DNA of 64,000 nucleotides from BOG-932 sp965276835 (lineage in GTDB: Bacteria > Pseudomonadota > Alphaproteobacteria > BOG-932 > Roseiterribacteraceae): positions 1,054,001 to 1,118,000 of the forward strand of contig OZ255631.1 of assembly GCA_965276835.1 (NCBI GenBank), written 5' to 3'. Under the pieces are notes generated by a model, which did not search any database, was not told where the DNA came from, and saw nothing but the letters and a program-made list of their open reading frames with translations. Every line of letters starts with the position of its first letter. The first letter of the stretch is position 1. Below are positions 16,709-25,116 of this stretch, one piece after another. The position numbers were made by a program, and so were the translations under genes.

Positions 16709-18268
16709 TCATCGTGCTCCGCCATCCAGGGAAGGCCGTACCTCGCTGAGCGGCGCCTTGAACTCGGCGGTCAGGCCAGAGGGCTGGTAACGTACATCCG
16801 CTCCACCGCCCCCGGTAAGCCCCATGCGGATCAATTTCGACCCGAAACCCAGCCGGGTTGCTTCCTTCACAGGCGGTCCGCCGTTCTCGCGCCAATCGAG
16901 AACGAGCTCCTGTTCGCCGTCCACGTCTCGAAGTTCCCAAGAGATAGCGACGCGTCCGACCTCGTTGGAAAGGGAACCATATTTCAGCGCATTTGCCGTC
17001 AACTCGTGCAACAGCAGCGATACCGACAACGTGGCCTGAGGGGCGAGATCGACCTTCGGTCCCACGATGTCGAAGCGATGCACAGGTGCGAGCGCGTTTA
17101 ACCCCGCGCGAACGATTGTCCCAAGCTCTGCCGCAGTCCAGCTTTCCTGCAATAATACGTCGTGGGCCGTTGAGAGGGCGTGTACGCGTTGGACGAAGGC
17201 GTCTAACGCCTCCCGATTGGGGCCGGCACGCAGCGTTTGAAGCGCAATGGCCTGCACCATCGCGAACATATTCTTCATGCGATGGCTGAGCTCGTGATTC
17301 AGCGTCTCCCGAAGAGCCTCGGCCTTCAATCGGGCAATCTCCGAAGCTCTACGTTTTGAGGCGTCGGTGAAGAGGATGCCCACCTGCCGCGCCGCGGGTT
17401 GGCCGACGCGGAATGCATGTACGTCGTACCAGCGGTCGTCGAGTTCCTTCGCCGCTTGCTCAAACCGGATCGGCTCCCCGGTGAGTGCGACCTGGCCATA
17501 TAGATCGAACCAATGCTGCTCATGGTTGGGCGCGAGTGTGCGCATCCATTGCCCCTGGGCATCGGTCAGGCCAGTCTGCCCCTCAAATGCCGGATTGACC
17601 GCGACGAACCGGTAATCGACCGGTTTGCCGCCATCGAATTTGACTTCGACGATGCAGAAACCGTCGTCGATCGCATCGAACAGCTGGCGGAATTGGCTTT
17701 CGCTCGCCCGCCGCAGGATTTCCTCGGCGCGTCGTTGCGCCTGGGCTTCATCGCGCTGGAGGAGTGTCCGGCGAAGCTCAAGCTGGGCGATGACCTGGCG
17801 CGCGAGCGCCCGTAGCATCTCCGCCTGCCGATCGGTTAAGCCCTCCGGCCGGGGCTGGGTGTCGATGACGCAGAGGCTGCCCAGGACGTGACCGTCATGT
17901 GTTCGAAGCGGCGCACCTGCATAGAAGCGGATATGCGGATCGTCGGTAACCAGGGGGTTGTCGCGGCTGCGCGGGTCGACGGTCAAATCGGAAATTACCA
18001 GAAGATCGGGTTCGACAAGGGCGTGGGCGCAAACCGAACTGTTAAGATCGGTTTCGCAGGGTTCGAAGCCGATACGCGCCTTGAACCATTGCCGATTGCC
18101 GGCAACGAAGCTCACCAGCGCGACAGGCGTCTCGCAGATATAAGCTGAAAGAGAGGCAATATCGTCATAGCCCGCCTCCGCCGGGGTATCGAGAATGCCA
18201 TGGCTGGCGAGCGCGGCAAGCCTCGCCTCATCGAACGCGTATTGGGGTGGTAGCAACGCTAAAGACAC
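16709..18268 (-). CDS. GAF-PAS sensor kinase of the HWE family
   Basis: 519 residues with no membrane segment. An N-terminal GAF domain (about 25-170, including FYAGAPLRTHDGHVLGSLCV), a PAS domain (about 205-315), and a kinase core of HWE type follow. The phospho-acceptor block is LNHELSHRMKNMF, HELTANALKYG is the N-box, and DWRENGGPPV carries the WxE motif that names the family. HWE kinases are typical of alphaproteobacteria and often feed the general stress response or light/redox signalling. No response regulator lies next to it. Confidence 0.9.
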   Translation of the reverse strand: MSLALLPPQYAFDEARLAALASHGILDTPAEAGYDDIASLSAYICETPVALVSFVAGNRQWFKARIGFEPCETDLNSSVCAHALVEPDLLVISDLTVDPRSRDNPLVTDDPHIRFYAGAPLRTHDGHVLGSLCVIDTQPRPEGLTDRQAEMLRALARQVIAQLELRRTLLQRDEAQAQRRAEEILRRASESQFRQLFDAIDDGFCIVEVKFDGGKPVDYRFVAVNPAFEGQTGLTDAQGQWMRTLAPNHEQHWFDLYGQVALTGEPIRFEQAAKELDDRWYDVHAFRVGQPAARQVGILFTDASKRRASEIARLKAEALRETLNHELSHRMKNMFAMVQAIALQTLRAGPNREALDAFVQRVHALSTAHDVLLQESWTAAELGTIVRAGLNALAPVHRFDIVGPKVDLAPQATLSVSLLLHELTANALKYGSLSNEVGRVAISWELRDVDGEQELVLDWRENGGPPVKEATRLGFGSKLIRMGLTGGGGADVRYQPSGLTAEFKAPLSEVRPSLDGGAR

Positions 18269-18378
18269 ATCTGATCCTATGATGCGCGGACCTTGCCACG
18301 GCGTGCCGATTTTTGGAAACTTTGTCTGCGGTCCGCCCTGCGCATCCCGCTCGAAACTATCTGTCAGCCGAATGCCGG

Positions 18379-18384
18379 TATAAT
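18379..18384 (+). promoter_or_regulatory. Possible -10 box before the SnoaL-like gene
   Basis: A perfect TATAAT stands 36 bases before the ATG at 18421 in an otherwise GC-rich gap between divergent genes. No convincing -35 hexamer lies 16-18 bases upstream, so this is only a candidate promoter. Confidence 0.3.
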
Positions 18385-18420
18385 GTTTTGGAAATTGAAC
18401 AATCAGGGGAAGAAACGGCG

Positions 18421-18846
18421 ATGGGCACAGAAGCGAACAAGGCGAATGCGATCGCGTTCATGACGGAATTCAGCAGCGGCGACCGCGCGGCCGCGTGGAA
18501 GCGGGCGACCGGGGACGTGACCTGGACGATGAACCAGCATGCTATTCCGGGCGGCGAGCGGATCACCTTCAACCGCGCCGCCTATGACGCGATGGTCGAC
18601 AGTTCCGGCGATCTGTTTCCCCAGGGCATTAAGATGAACTTCACCGACGCTGCCGCGGACGGCGATCGGGTGTTCCTGGAGGCGAACGGGCAAGGGCCGC
18701 TGGCCGACGGGCGGATCTATGCCAACCATTATGTCTTCACCTTCCGCTTTCGGGGCGAGCTGATCTCAGAAATCGCGGAATATCTCGACACGGCCTACGC
18801 GCAGAAGCTGCTCGCCTTTACGATAGAGGCGCCGGTCGGGTCGTAG
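18421..18846 (+). CDS. SnoaL/NTF2-like fold protein
   Basis: 141 residues forming one NTF2-like cone: an N-terminal helix (NKANAIAFMTEFSSGD), WTMNQHAIPGG, then alternating strands to FTFRFRGELISEIAEYLDT. The family includes ketosteroid isomerases, polyketide cyclases and many uncharacterised proteins; no catalytic pair can be assigned with confidence. It is divergent from the HWE kinase and followed after 8 bases by an alpha/beta hydrolase, so the two are probably co-transcribed. Confidence 0.75.
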   Translation: MGTEANKANAIAFMTEFSSGDRAAAWKRATGDVTWTMNQHAIPGGERITFNRAAYDAMVDSSGDLFPQGIKMNFTDAAADGDRVFLEANGQGPLADGRIYANHYVFTFRFRGELISEIAEYLDTAYAQKLLAFTIEAPVGS

Positions 18847-18854
18847 GGGCTTCG

Positions 18855-19757
18855 ATGTCCGACCGGATCGCGGTCGATTTCCCGCTCGACGGGATAGAGG
18901 GGTTCGGCCCGGCGCCTAAACTGGCCGGTCTGCTGTTCGCACCGCGCCCGGTCGATCCGGCTGCCGTCGTGCCGGCGGCGTTCTGCGTCCATGGCGGCGG
19001 CTATGACAAACGCTATTTCGACATCGCGGTGCCGGGCCGCGACGATTACAGCATGGCCCGCTATTTCGCCGATCGCGGGGCGATCGTCGTCGCCATCGAT
19101 TGCCTGGGCACCAGCGGCAGCAGCCCGGCCGAGGCGGCGGAATTCGTCACGTCGCGTACACTCGCGAAAGCTCATCACCTTGCCGCTGCGCATCTGGCTG
19201 CCGGCCTGCGGCAAGGGTCGCTGACGCCGGAGATTCCGCCATTGCCGCGTGTCGCGCTGATCGCGATCGGCCACTCGCTCGGCGGCATGCTCACGATCGT
19301 TCAGCAGGCCGCCCATCGCAGCTTCGACCGGGTTGCCATCCTGGGCTGGAGCAATATCGGCCTTGCGCTTCCGCCCGCGGCGCTGAAGCCAGTCTTCGAC
19401 GCCACCGGCGCATATGCTTATAGCAGCCCCGAACTCAGGCACGCCTTTCACATGGCCGACGTGCCGGCGGACGTGCTGACTTGCCCGGCCGAGTGTACAG
19501 TCTTCCCGGTGTCGCTGACCCTGGCGGCGGAGGCGGCCGACCGGCAGACGGTGCGGCGTGCCGCGGAATCGATCGACGCGCCGGCGTTCGTCGGTGTCGG
19601 GGAAGCCGATACTTCGCCGGCGCCGGAGGATGAGGCCGCGTGCTACCCGCGCAGCAGGGACGTAACCTTCTTTCGTCTTCCCGGTTCGGCCCATTGCCAC
19701 AATTTCGCGACGACGCGCACGGTGTTGTGGGACAGGATTCTCGACTGGATGCGTTAG
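18855..19757 (+). CDS. Alpha/beta hydrolase
   Basis: 300 residues. The oxyanion-hole segment FCVHGGGYDKRYF is near residue 50, the nucleophile elbow is GHSLGG, and GSAHCHNF near the C-terminus supplies the histidine; an acidic residue precedes it in GVGEADTSP. The fold is therefore complete and probably active as an esterase or related hydrolase. No secretion signal is seen. It shares an operon with the small SnoaL-like gene. Confidence 0.82.
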   Translation: MSDRIAVDFPLDGIEGFGPAPKLAGLLFAPRPVDPAAVVPAAFCVHGGGYDKRYFDIAVPGRDDYSMARYFADRGAIVVAIDCLGTSGSSPAEAAEFVTSRTLAKAHHLAAAHLAAGLRQGSLTPEIPPLPRVALIAIGHSLGGMLTIVQQAAHRSFDRVAILGWSNIGLALPPAALKPVFDATGAYAYSSPELRHAFHMADVPADVLTCPAECTVFPVSLTLAAEAADRQTVRRAAESIDAPAFVGVGEADTSPAPEDEAACYPRSRDVTFFRLPGSAHCHNFATTRTVLWDRILDWMR

Positions 19758-19792
19758 GAGAACCGCGTGATGACCTTCTACGGCGATTGCCG

Positions 19793-20287
19793 CTAACGGC
19801 GGTTCTTTGCCACGACCGCCAGATAGGCGGCTTGCAGCTCGGCGAACACCGAACGACCGACTGGGGGTGCGTTCAGGTGCATCGCGCGCAGTTCCGCCAT
19901 GAAGGCATTCCACAGGTCCGGCCCACCGTTCTCCAGCAGTTCGGCGCGGATCGACAGTTCCTCGGAGGCGGGCCGGTGGCGGCGGCCCCAGGCGCCCATC
20001 TGGGCGAGTAGGGGGACAAGCTGGATGGCGGGTTCGGTCAGGCTATAGATCGCCTTCTGCGCGTGACTGGGATCGTCGCGGCGCGACAGCAGCCCGCCCT
20101 CGACCAACCGTTTCAGCCGGTCGGCCAGGATGTTGGAGGCGATGCCTTCTTCGGACCCGGTCAGCAATTCACGGTAATGCCGGCGGTTGCCGAACATCAC
20201 GTCGCGGATCACGATCAGGCTCCAGCGGTCGCCCAGCGTTTCCAACGTCAGGTTGATCGGGCATCCCGACCGGTGCGCGCCGTCCAT
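19793..20287 (-). CDS. HxlR-family transcriptional regulator
   Basis: 164 residues from the ATG at 20287, with GAGGG at a good distance upstream; a TTG at 20302 would add five residues. The winged helix begins CPINLTLETLGDRWSLIVIRD, and FGNRRHYRELL then IASNILADRLKRL are signature HxlR segments. Single cysteine C9 at the start of the domain is at the position of the redox-sensing cysteine in several HxlR regulators. It is divergent from the GST gene with a duplicated operator-like element between, suggesting control of both. Confidence 0.88.
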   Translation of the reverse strand: MDGAHRSGCPINLTLETLGDRWSLIVIRDVMFGNRRHYRELLTGSEEGIASNILADRLKRLVEGGLLSRRDDPSHAQKAIYSLTEPAIQLVPLLAQMGAWGRRHRPASEELSIRAELLENGGPDLWNAFMAELRAMHLNAPPVGRSVFAELQAAYLAVVAKNRR

Positions 20288-20303
20288 TAAATAGGCCCTC
20301 AAA

Positions 20304-20365
20304 AACTGCTTGCATTATAAAACTGGTTTGGCTAAATCACAACTGATTGCAAATTGAAACTGGTT
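20304..20365. promoter_or_regulatory. Two direct copies of a 25-bp operator-like element
   Basis: Copies at 20304-20328 and 20341-20365 agree at 20 of 25 positions, with the same ends (AACTG..TTGCA and AAACTGGTT) and a repeat period of 37 bp. They fill the AT-rich gap between the divergent HxlR regulator and the GST gene. HxlR proteins bind as dimers near their own promoters, so these are the likely binding sites. Confidence 0.6.
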
Positions 20366-20383
20366 AACGACAGGGAGACGAAC

Positions 20384-21043
20384 ATGACGATCGAATTCTA
20401 CGGCCATCCTTTCTCGTCCTACTGCATGAAGGCGCTGATCGCCCTTTACGAGAACGACATCCCGTTCGAATGGCGCGTGCTGTCGCCCGACCATCCGGAC
20501 AACGGGGCCAAGATGGCGGCGATGTGGCCGATCCAGCGCTTTCCCGTGCTGGTCGACGGCGACCGGCAGGTGATGGAGGCGACGTCCATCATCGAATATC
20601 TGGCGGCCTATCGTTCCGGCCCGGTGAAGCTGATCCCCACCGATCCCAAGGCTGCGGTGGAGGTGCGGATGATGGACCGCATCTTCGACAACTACGTCAT
20701 GACCCCGCAGGGCAAATGCGTGTTCGACTTCATCCGCAAGCCGGAGAATCGCGACGCGCAGGGCGTGGCCGACGCCAAGGCGATGCTGGAAACGATCTAT
20801 GCCTGGCTGGATACGAAGATGGCCGGTCATGACTGGGCCGTGGGCAACGATTTCACCCTAGCCGACTGCGCTGCGGGCCCGTCGCTGTTCTATGCCGACT
20901 GGACGCATGCGATCCCTGAGAAGCTCACCACGCTGATCGCTTATCGCAAGCGCCTGCTTGCCCGCTCATCCTTCGCCCGGGCCGTCGACGAGGCGCGGCC
21001 ATACCGTCCATTCTTCCCGCTGGGCGCCCCCGACCGGGACTAG
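20384..21043 (+). CDS. Glutathione S-transferase family protein
   Basis: 219 residues from the ATG at 20384 with AGGGAGA upstream. The thioredoxin-like N-terminal domain starts IEFYGHPFSSYCMKALIAL, includes the cis-proline region QRFPVLVDG and the gamma-glutamyl-binding EATSIIEYL; the helical C-terminal domain contains NDFTLADCAAGPSLFY, the N-capping box. The Ser-Ser-x-Cys segment is where the catalytic residue is expected. Substrate unknown. Divergence from HxlR suggests induction by an electrophile or oxidant. Confidence 0.88.
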   Translation: MTIEFYGHPFSSYCMKALIALYENDIPFEWRVLSPDHPDNGAKMAAMWPIQRFPVLVDGDRQVMEATSIIEYLAAYRSGPVKLIPTDPKAAVEVRMMDRIFDNYVMTPQGKCVFDFIRKPENRDAQGVADAKAMLETIYAWLDTKMAGHDWAVGNDFTLADCAAGPSLFYADWTHAIPEKLTTLIAYRKRLLARSSFARAVDEARPYRPFFPLGAPDRD

Positions 21044-21105
21044 GTTGGGGACTCGAAGTCAGGAGAGCGGTGGCGAGGAGGTTCCTGGCGAGCTAGTCTA
21101 AGCGG

Positions 21106-21672
21106 ATGACAATATCACTCTACGACCTCAGCGTGCCGACCTTTCTCCAGACCGTGACCGCCGTCGCGGGCTTCCTCGATCGCGCGGTCACTCATTGCGT
21201 GAAAACCGGAGCTGATCCAGATGACTTCGTGAACGCCCGCCTCTTCGCCGACATGGCGCCCTTTCATTTCCAGATCGAAGCCCTGGTGCACCATTCCGTG
21301 TGGGGGATTGAGGCGGTGAAGACCGGTGTGTTCGCCCCGCCCGCTCTAATCGGCGCCGTGCCTTTTGCTGACCTGCAGGCCATGGTCGCCCAGGCGGTAA
21401 CGAAGCTGGACGCGCTCATCCCCGATGAGGTCAACGGCCGGGCCGGCAGGGATCTGGACATTGACCTCTACCGACCGATCAACGAGGACGATGCCTCCAG
21501 TTCGACCTGGGTCCCGCGGAGGCTCGCCTTTACGTCGGAGACTTTCATCCTCTCGTTCTCGCTGCCCAACTTCCATTTCCACGCCGTCACCGCCTACGAC
21601 ATCCTGCGCACGCGGGGCGTGCCGCTCGGAAAGCGCGATTACGAGGGCCAGCTGCGCACTCGGCTGGCCTAG
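21106..21672 (+). CDS. DUF1993 family protein
   Basis: 188 residues. SLYDLSVPTFLQTV at the N-terminus, NARLFADMAPFHFQIE, and the C-terminal FILSFSLPNFHFHAVTAYDIL plus GVPLGKRDYEG are the recognisable blocks of the DUF1993 family, helical-bundle proteins related to the DinB-like fold. No biochemical function is established for the family. It follows the GST gene after 62 bases; a shared transcript is possible but no clear ribosome-binding site is seen. Confidence 0.85.
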   Translation: MTISLYDLSVPTFLQTVTAVAGFLDRAVTHCVKTGADPDDFVNARLFADMAPFHFQIEALVHHSVWGIEAVKTGVFAPPALIGAVPFADLQAMVAQAVTKLDALIPDEVNGRAGRDLDIDLYRPINEDDASSSTWVPRRLAFTSETFILSFSLPNFHFHAVTAYDILRTRGVPLGKRDYEGQLRTRLA

Positions 21673-21815
21673 GTCACCGACTCATGAAGCGCAAATCACC
21701 GGCCACTCAAAATCCGAAAGCTCGTATCGCCGTGCACTCATTACCGACTCACACATGGCCGTGGAATCACGACCGGTCAGAGTTGGAATCCCGTTTATCA
21801 GTTTGTGACCTAGAC

Positions 21816-22400
21816 CTATCCTGTCAGCGAAACGGTGGCCGCGACCGACGTCCACACGGCGGCCACCGCAAGCGCGAACAGCACGAACGCTGCGCCAAGA
21901 GCTGCGGCCAGAAGGACGCCGTCTTCTTCAAGATAGGCAAAGGCGACGAGAACGATCGTCAGTCCGACGGGGACGTTGCTGAGCGGAAAAGGTGCAAAAA
22001 AACCAAGGCCGAGCAGCAGCACCACGAACCCGATAACACGTTTGGTCGTCTCGAACGGCGTCGGCCATCTGGGCCTGACGAAGCGTTCCAGGTAGCGAAG
22101 CGTCGGCGTTACGCGCATGATCATGCTGGCCAGCCGATCGGTCGGTAACGGCCGCTGTGCAACCTTGGCGGGAAAGACCGGCGTGGGACGGGCGCGGATC
22201 ATTTGAAATGCCGGAATGGTCAGCAATAGCCCGGCAGCCGGGGAGACGATCGGCAAAAGCCCGACGACGCCCAGCAACAGCAGGACGATTCCGAAGGAAC
22301 GCGTTCGAAGATTGTCGAGCAGCCAGGCCAGCGTCACCTCGTTGGCCGGCGCTTGTTTCAGCAATCGTTCGAGAACGACGGATGTCGGTGTGGGCTGCAT
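21816..22400 (-). CDS. ExoD family membrane protein
   Basis: 194 residues with several hydrophobic stretches (FGIVLLLLGVVGLLPIV, VIGFVVLLLGLGFFAPF, the C-terminal VLLAAALGAAFVLFALAV). LFDNLRTRSFG-like and PAAGLLLTIPAFQMI segments are characteristic of ExoD proteins, first described in Sinorhizobium exopolysaccharide synthesis and alkali tolerance. The mechanism is unknown. Bases 21673-21815 downstream contain nothing recognisable. Confidence 0.85.
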   Translation of the reverse strand: MQPTPTSVVLERLLKQAPANEVTLAWLLDNLRTRSFGIVLLLLGVVGLLPIVSPAAGLLLTIPAFQMIRARPTPVFPAKVAQRPLPTDRLASMIMRVTPTLRYLERFVRPRWPTPFETTKRVIGFVVLLLGLGFFAPFPLSNVPVGLTIVLVAFAYLEEDGVLLAAALGAAFVLFALAVAAVWTSVAATVSLTG

Positions 22401-22497
22401 GGCGCTCCGCGAGCCGGTTGTTCGGCCGGCAACTTACCGGCCGTGATGACAAAACCGGCATCCGGCCGAAATTGTTCTAACCGTGCTGTCTGTCTTC

Positions 22498-23331
22498 CTA
22501 GTCTACCCACCGCCCACGGTCGCGTAGCCAGCGCACTTGATAGGCGTGGCGGGCGGCGCGGCCTACGCTGCGCATATAGCTGGTGTCGACAATCAGGCCG
22601 ACGACCGCGCCGATGCCTGGGATCGCGGTCAGCAGCCGCACAGTCACGAGTTGCTTGGTGATCTCGCGTGAGAAATCGTGATGGGCGATGCCGAAGGCGT
22701 GCTGGCGGATGCTATCGTCCAGCGGCTCGATGGCTGTGTCAGTGACGGCTGCGGGCGGCAGGGCAGTCCTTGCCTGTAGATCCCGCATTGCCTCCAGCGA
22801 AACCGCCTTGTCCTCCGGCCCACGATAACCGGCGAGCGACAGGGTGTAATAGACGAACAGATGCTCGGCCTCGGTCGGCGCGGCATAGCCATAGCACAGG
22901 CCGACGCGATGGATCGTGCGCAGCGCCAGGTTCAGCGTGGCCGCCATGCCGATGGGCAGGGCGAAAATACCGAACAGACCCGACATCACGCCGATCCCGC
23001 CGCCCATCCACGTGGCGCGGCTCTGCACCTTTCGGACCGCGCGATCGACCTGCAGCAGTTCGATTTCGACCAATTCCGTAAAGCTGCTTGCACCCAGAGA
23101 ACGTAAGGTCGCGCGTTCCCGTGCCCAGCGGCGTGCAACAACGATATTGCCGTGCAAGGTCGCTTCGACCGCGCTGTGCGGGATGACCGCACGCAGCGCC
23201 AGAACCACCGGCGTCGTGACCCACCCGGTCAGCCGCGCAAGCCTGCCCAACCGCCGCAACCGCCATTTCTGTATCCGGGCGATCTGTTTCGCCTCGAACC
23301 TCCGCGCCGTCTTGGGGGAGACCTTACGCAT
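22498..23331 (-). CDS. EcsC family protein
   Basis: 277 residues. The central hydrophobic glycine-rich part (MGGGIGVMSGLFGIFALPIG) followed by HRVGLCYGY and, near the end, LLTAIPGIGAVVGLIVDTSYMR are EcsC-family features. Bacillus EcsC is encoded with an ABC transporter affecting secretion, but stand-alone members have no defined role. The basic N-terminus suggests peripheral membrane association. It is divergent from the internally duplicated membrane protein. Confidence 0.8.
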   Translation of the reverse strand: MRKVSPKTARRFEAKQIARIQKWRLRRLGRLARLTGWVTTPVVLALRAVIPHSAVEATLHGNIVVARRWARERATLRSLGASSFTELVEIELLQVDRAVRKVQSRATWMGGGIGVMSGLFGIFALPIGMAATLNLALRTIHRVGLCYGYAAPTEAEHLFVYYTLSLAGYRGPEDKAVSLEAMRDLQARTALPPAAVTDTAIEPLDDSIRQHAFGIAHHDFSREITKQLVTVRLLTAIPGIGAVVGLIVDTSYMRSVGRAARHAYQVRWLRDRGRWVD

Positions 23332-23486
23332 CTGCCGCCGGGTCCATCCTGTTTAGTGGTTGAGTCCGCTCAATTTATCCGGTGTAAACCGCCCGGCGTA
23401 AAGCTGTGGCTGGCGCGCCCGTCAAGTCAGTAGCGCCCGGGTCTCACTCCCCTTACTCTCGGTCGATAAAAGCAGGGGAGGGCCTT

Positions 23487-24368
23487 ATGGGTATCACCGT
23501 CAATTGGCTTCGCTTTCTGATCGTCACCGTTATTGGGGCGGTCATCATGCTGGCGCTCTATGGAGCGTGGAGCGGCGTCGTCGCCGGCATGGATTTATCG
23601 CCGGGCTATCCGGCACGGCCGCAGGCGGAGATGAAGCCGCTGCTGCCGTTTCTCGCCGTCGTCTCGATCACCCAGCTCGTCGTCTTTTGTTATCTGTATC
23701 TGCGCGTCTATCCGCAGCGCAGCCTGGCGAACGCGGTCAAATGGGGCGCGTGGGGCGGGTTCTTCATGGTGCTGCCCGATGGGCAGTTCTTCGTCGGCAC
23801 GCCGAACGAGAACTGGTCCACCCTGTTGATGGGCTGGGCCGACGGGATCGTGACCGCCGTCCTGATGACGGCGTTCTTCCAACTGGTCTATCGCCCGAAG
23901 GACGAAATCTGGGCGCAGCCCAAGCCCGACGTCTCGCGCTTCCTGATGTTCGGTGCATTGGGCGCGATCCTGATCTTCATTCTCGACCTGCCGTTCCACG
24001 CCGTCGTGGCGCCCAAGCTGTTCACCGAATACCCGGCACACGACTTCCCGCAACGTCCGGCCGGGGAGGCGCAGGCGCTGCTGCCTTGGCTGTTCCTGGT
24101 CTATCTCGTTCAGCTCACCATTCTTTGCTACATCTATCTGCGGGCCTGCCCCCGGCGTGGGATGGCCGGCGCCCTGTGGTTCGGCGCCTGGATCGGCCTG
24201 TGGATCGCCATCCCGAACATGCAGTTCTTTGTCGGGCTTGATAAATATACCTGGCACATGCTGGCCATTCAGATCCCCGAAGGGATGATCCTGCCGATGA
24301 TCCTGCTGGCGTTCTTCGAATGGACCTATCGCCCGAAAACGGGCGGTATCTCGCACGCCGCCGCGTGA
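23487..24368 (+). CDS. Internally duplicated integral membrane protein
   Basis: 293 residues from an ATG preceded by GGGGAGGG. About eight membrane segments are predicted by eye. The two halves are clearly homologous: KPLLPFLAVVSITQLVVFCY with YLRVYPQR and QFFVGTPNE, then again ALLPWLFLVYLVQLTILCY with YLRACPRR and QFFVGLDK, each half ending YRPK. No family with known function was recognised. It is followed after 7 bases by a CPBP protease gene, and the two are likely one operon. Confidence 0.75.
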   Translation: MGITVNWLRFLIVTVIGAVIMLALYGAWSGVVAGMDLSPGYPARPQAEMKPLLPFLAVVSITQLVVFCYLYLRVYPQRSLANAVKWGAWGGFFMVLPDGQFFVGTPNENWSTLLMGWADGIVTAVLMTAFFQLVYRPKDEIWAQPKPDVSRFLMFGALGAILIFILDLPFHAVVAPKLFTEYPAHDFPQRPAGEAQALLPWLFLVYLVQLTILCYIYLRACPRRGMAGALWFGAWIGLWIAIPNMQFFVGLDKYTWHMLAIQIPEGMILPMILLAFFEWTYRPKTGGISHAAA

Positions 24369-24375
24369 AGCGCCC

Positions 24376-25101
24376 ATGAACGCCGCCGAAATTGTCGACC
24401 TTGCGGTTTATGCCCTCGCGATCGCTTTCGGCGTCTTCGCGATTCGGCACTGGCGGCGGCAACGTGTCTCCGCTGTCGCCGGGCTGGGCTTGGCGCTCGA
24501 CCGGCGGCCGGCGCTCGATACTTTGGCCGGCATCGCGATTACCACCGCCGCCATCGTCGGCATCTTTGCCGTCGAGCTCGGCGTCGGCGGCATCCACGCG
24601 ACCCACACCCTTTTCGATGCAAAGGCCGCGCTCACCATCGGCCTGTTCCTGCTGGGGAATGCGCTGATCGACGAGATTGTGATGCGCGGCATGCTGGTTT
24701 CAGGCCTGTCGATCGCGCTGGGCGGCCGTTCGCTCGTCGCGGTTCTGATCGGCGGCATCCTGTTCGGCATGACGCACATGTTCTTCGACGGCGCGTCCGC
24801 GCTGTCGGTGCTCAGCAACGGCTTGGGCGGAGTGATCTATGGCCTGGCCTTTATCCTGACCGGCAGAATCTGGCTCGGCGTTGGGCTGCATTTCGCCTGG
24901 AACTTTGTTCAAGGGCCGATTCTGGGCTTCACACTCAGCGGCCATGTGCTGGGCGGCGGCCTTTTCCGCATCATCGACCTCGGCCCGGAATGGCTGACTG
25001 GTACGCCCTATGGCCCGGAAGGCGGCGTTATCGGGATCGCGTTCCGTTTCGTGGTGATCGGCTTAATGTTGGGCTGGGTCCGCATAGCCCATCGGCGTTA
25101 G
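24376..25101 (+). CDS. CPBP family intramembrane protease
   Basis: 241 residues, hydrophobic. The family's three motifs are present: IDEIVMRG in place of the usual EExxxR (the first glutamate is aspartate), FGMTHMFFDG with a histidine, and HFAWNFVQG with His and Asn. CPBP (Abi/CAAX-like) proteins are membrane metal-independent or glutamate proteases; many act in peptide processing or immunity to self bacteriocins. The DE replacement is conservative and probably tolerated. It is convergent with the M23 peptidase gene. Confidence 0.85.
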   Translation: MNAAEIVDLAVYALAIAFGVFAIRHWRRQRVSAVAGLGLALDRRPALDTLAGIAITTAAIVGIFAVELGVGGIHATHTLFDAKAALTIGLFLLGNALIDEIVMRGMLVSGLSIALGGRSLVAVLIGGILFGMTHMFFDGASALSVLSNGLGGVIYGLAFILTGRIWLGVGLHFAWNFVQGPILGFTLSGHVLGGGLFRIIDLGPEWLTGTPYGPEGGVIGIAFRFVVIGLMLGWVRIAHRR

Positions 25102-25116
25102 AGCGCGCTTACCCGA

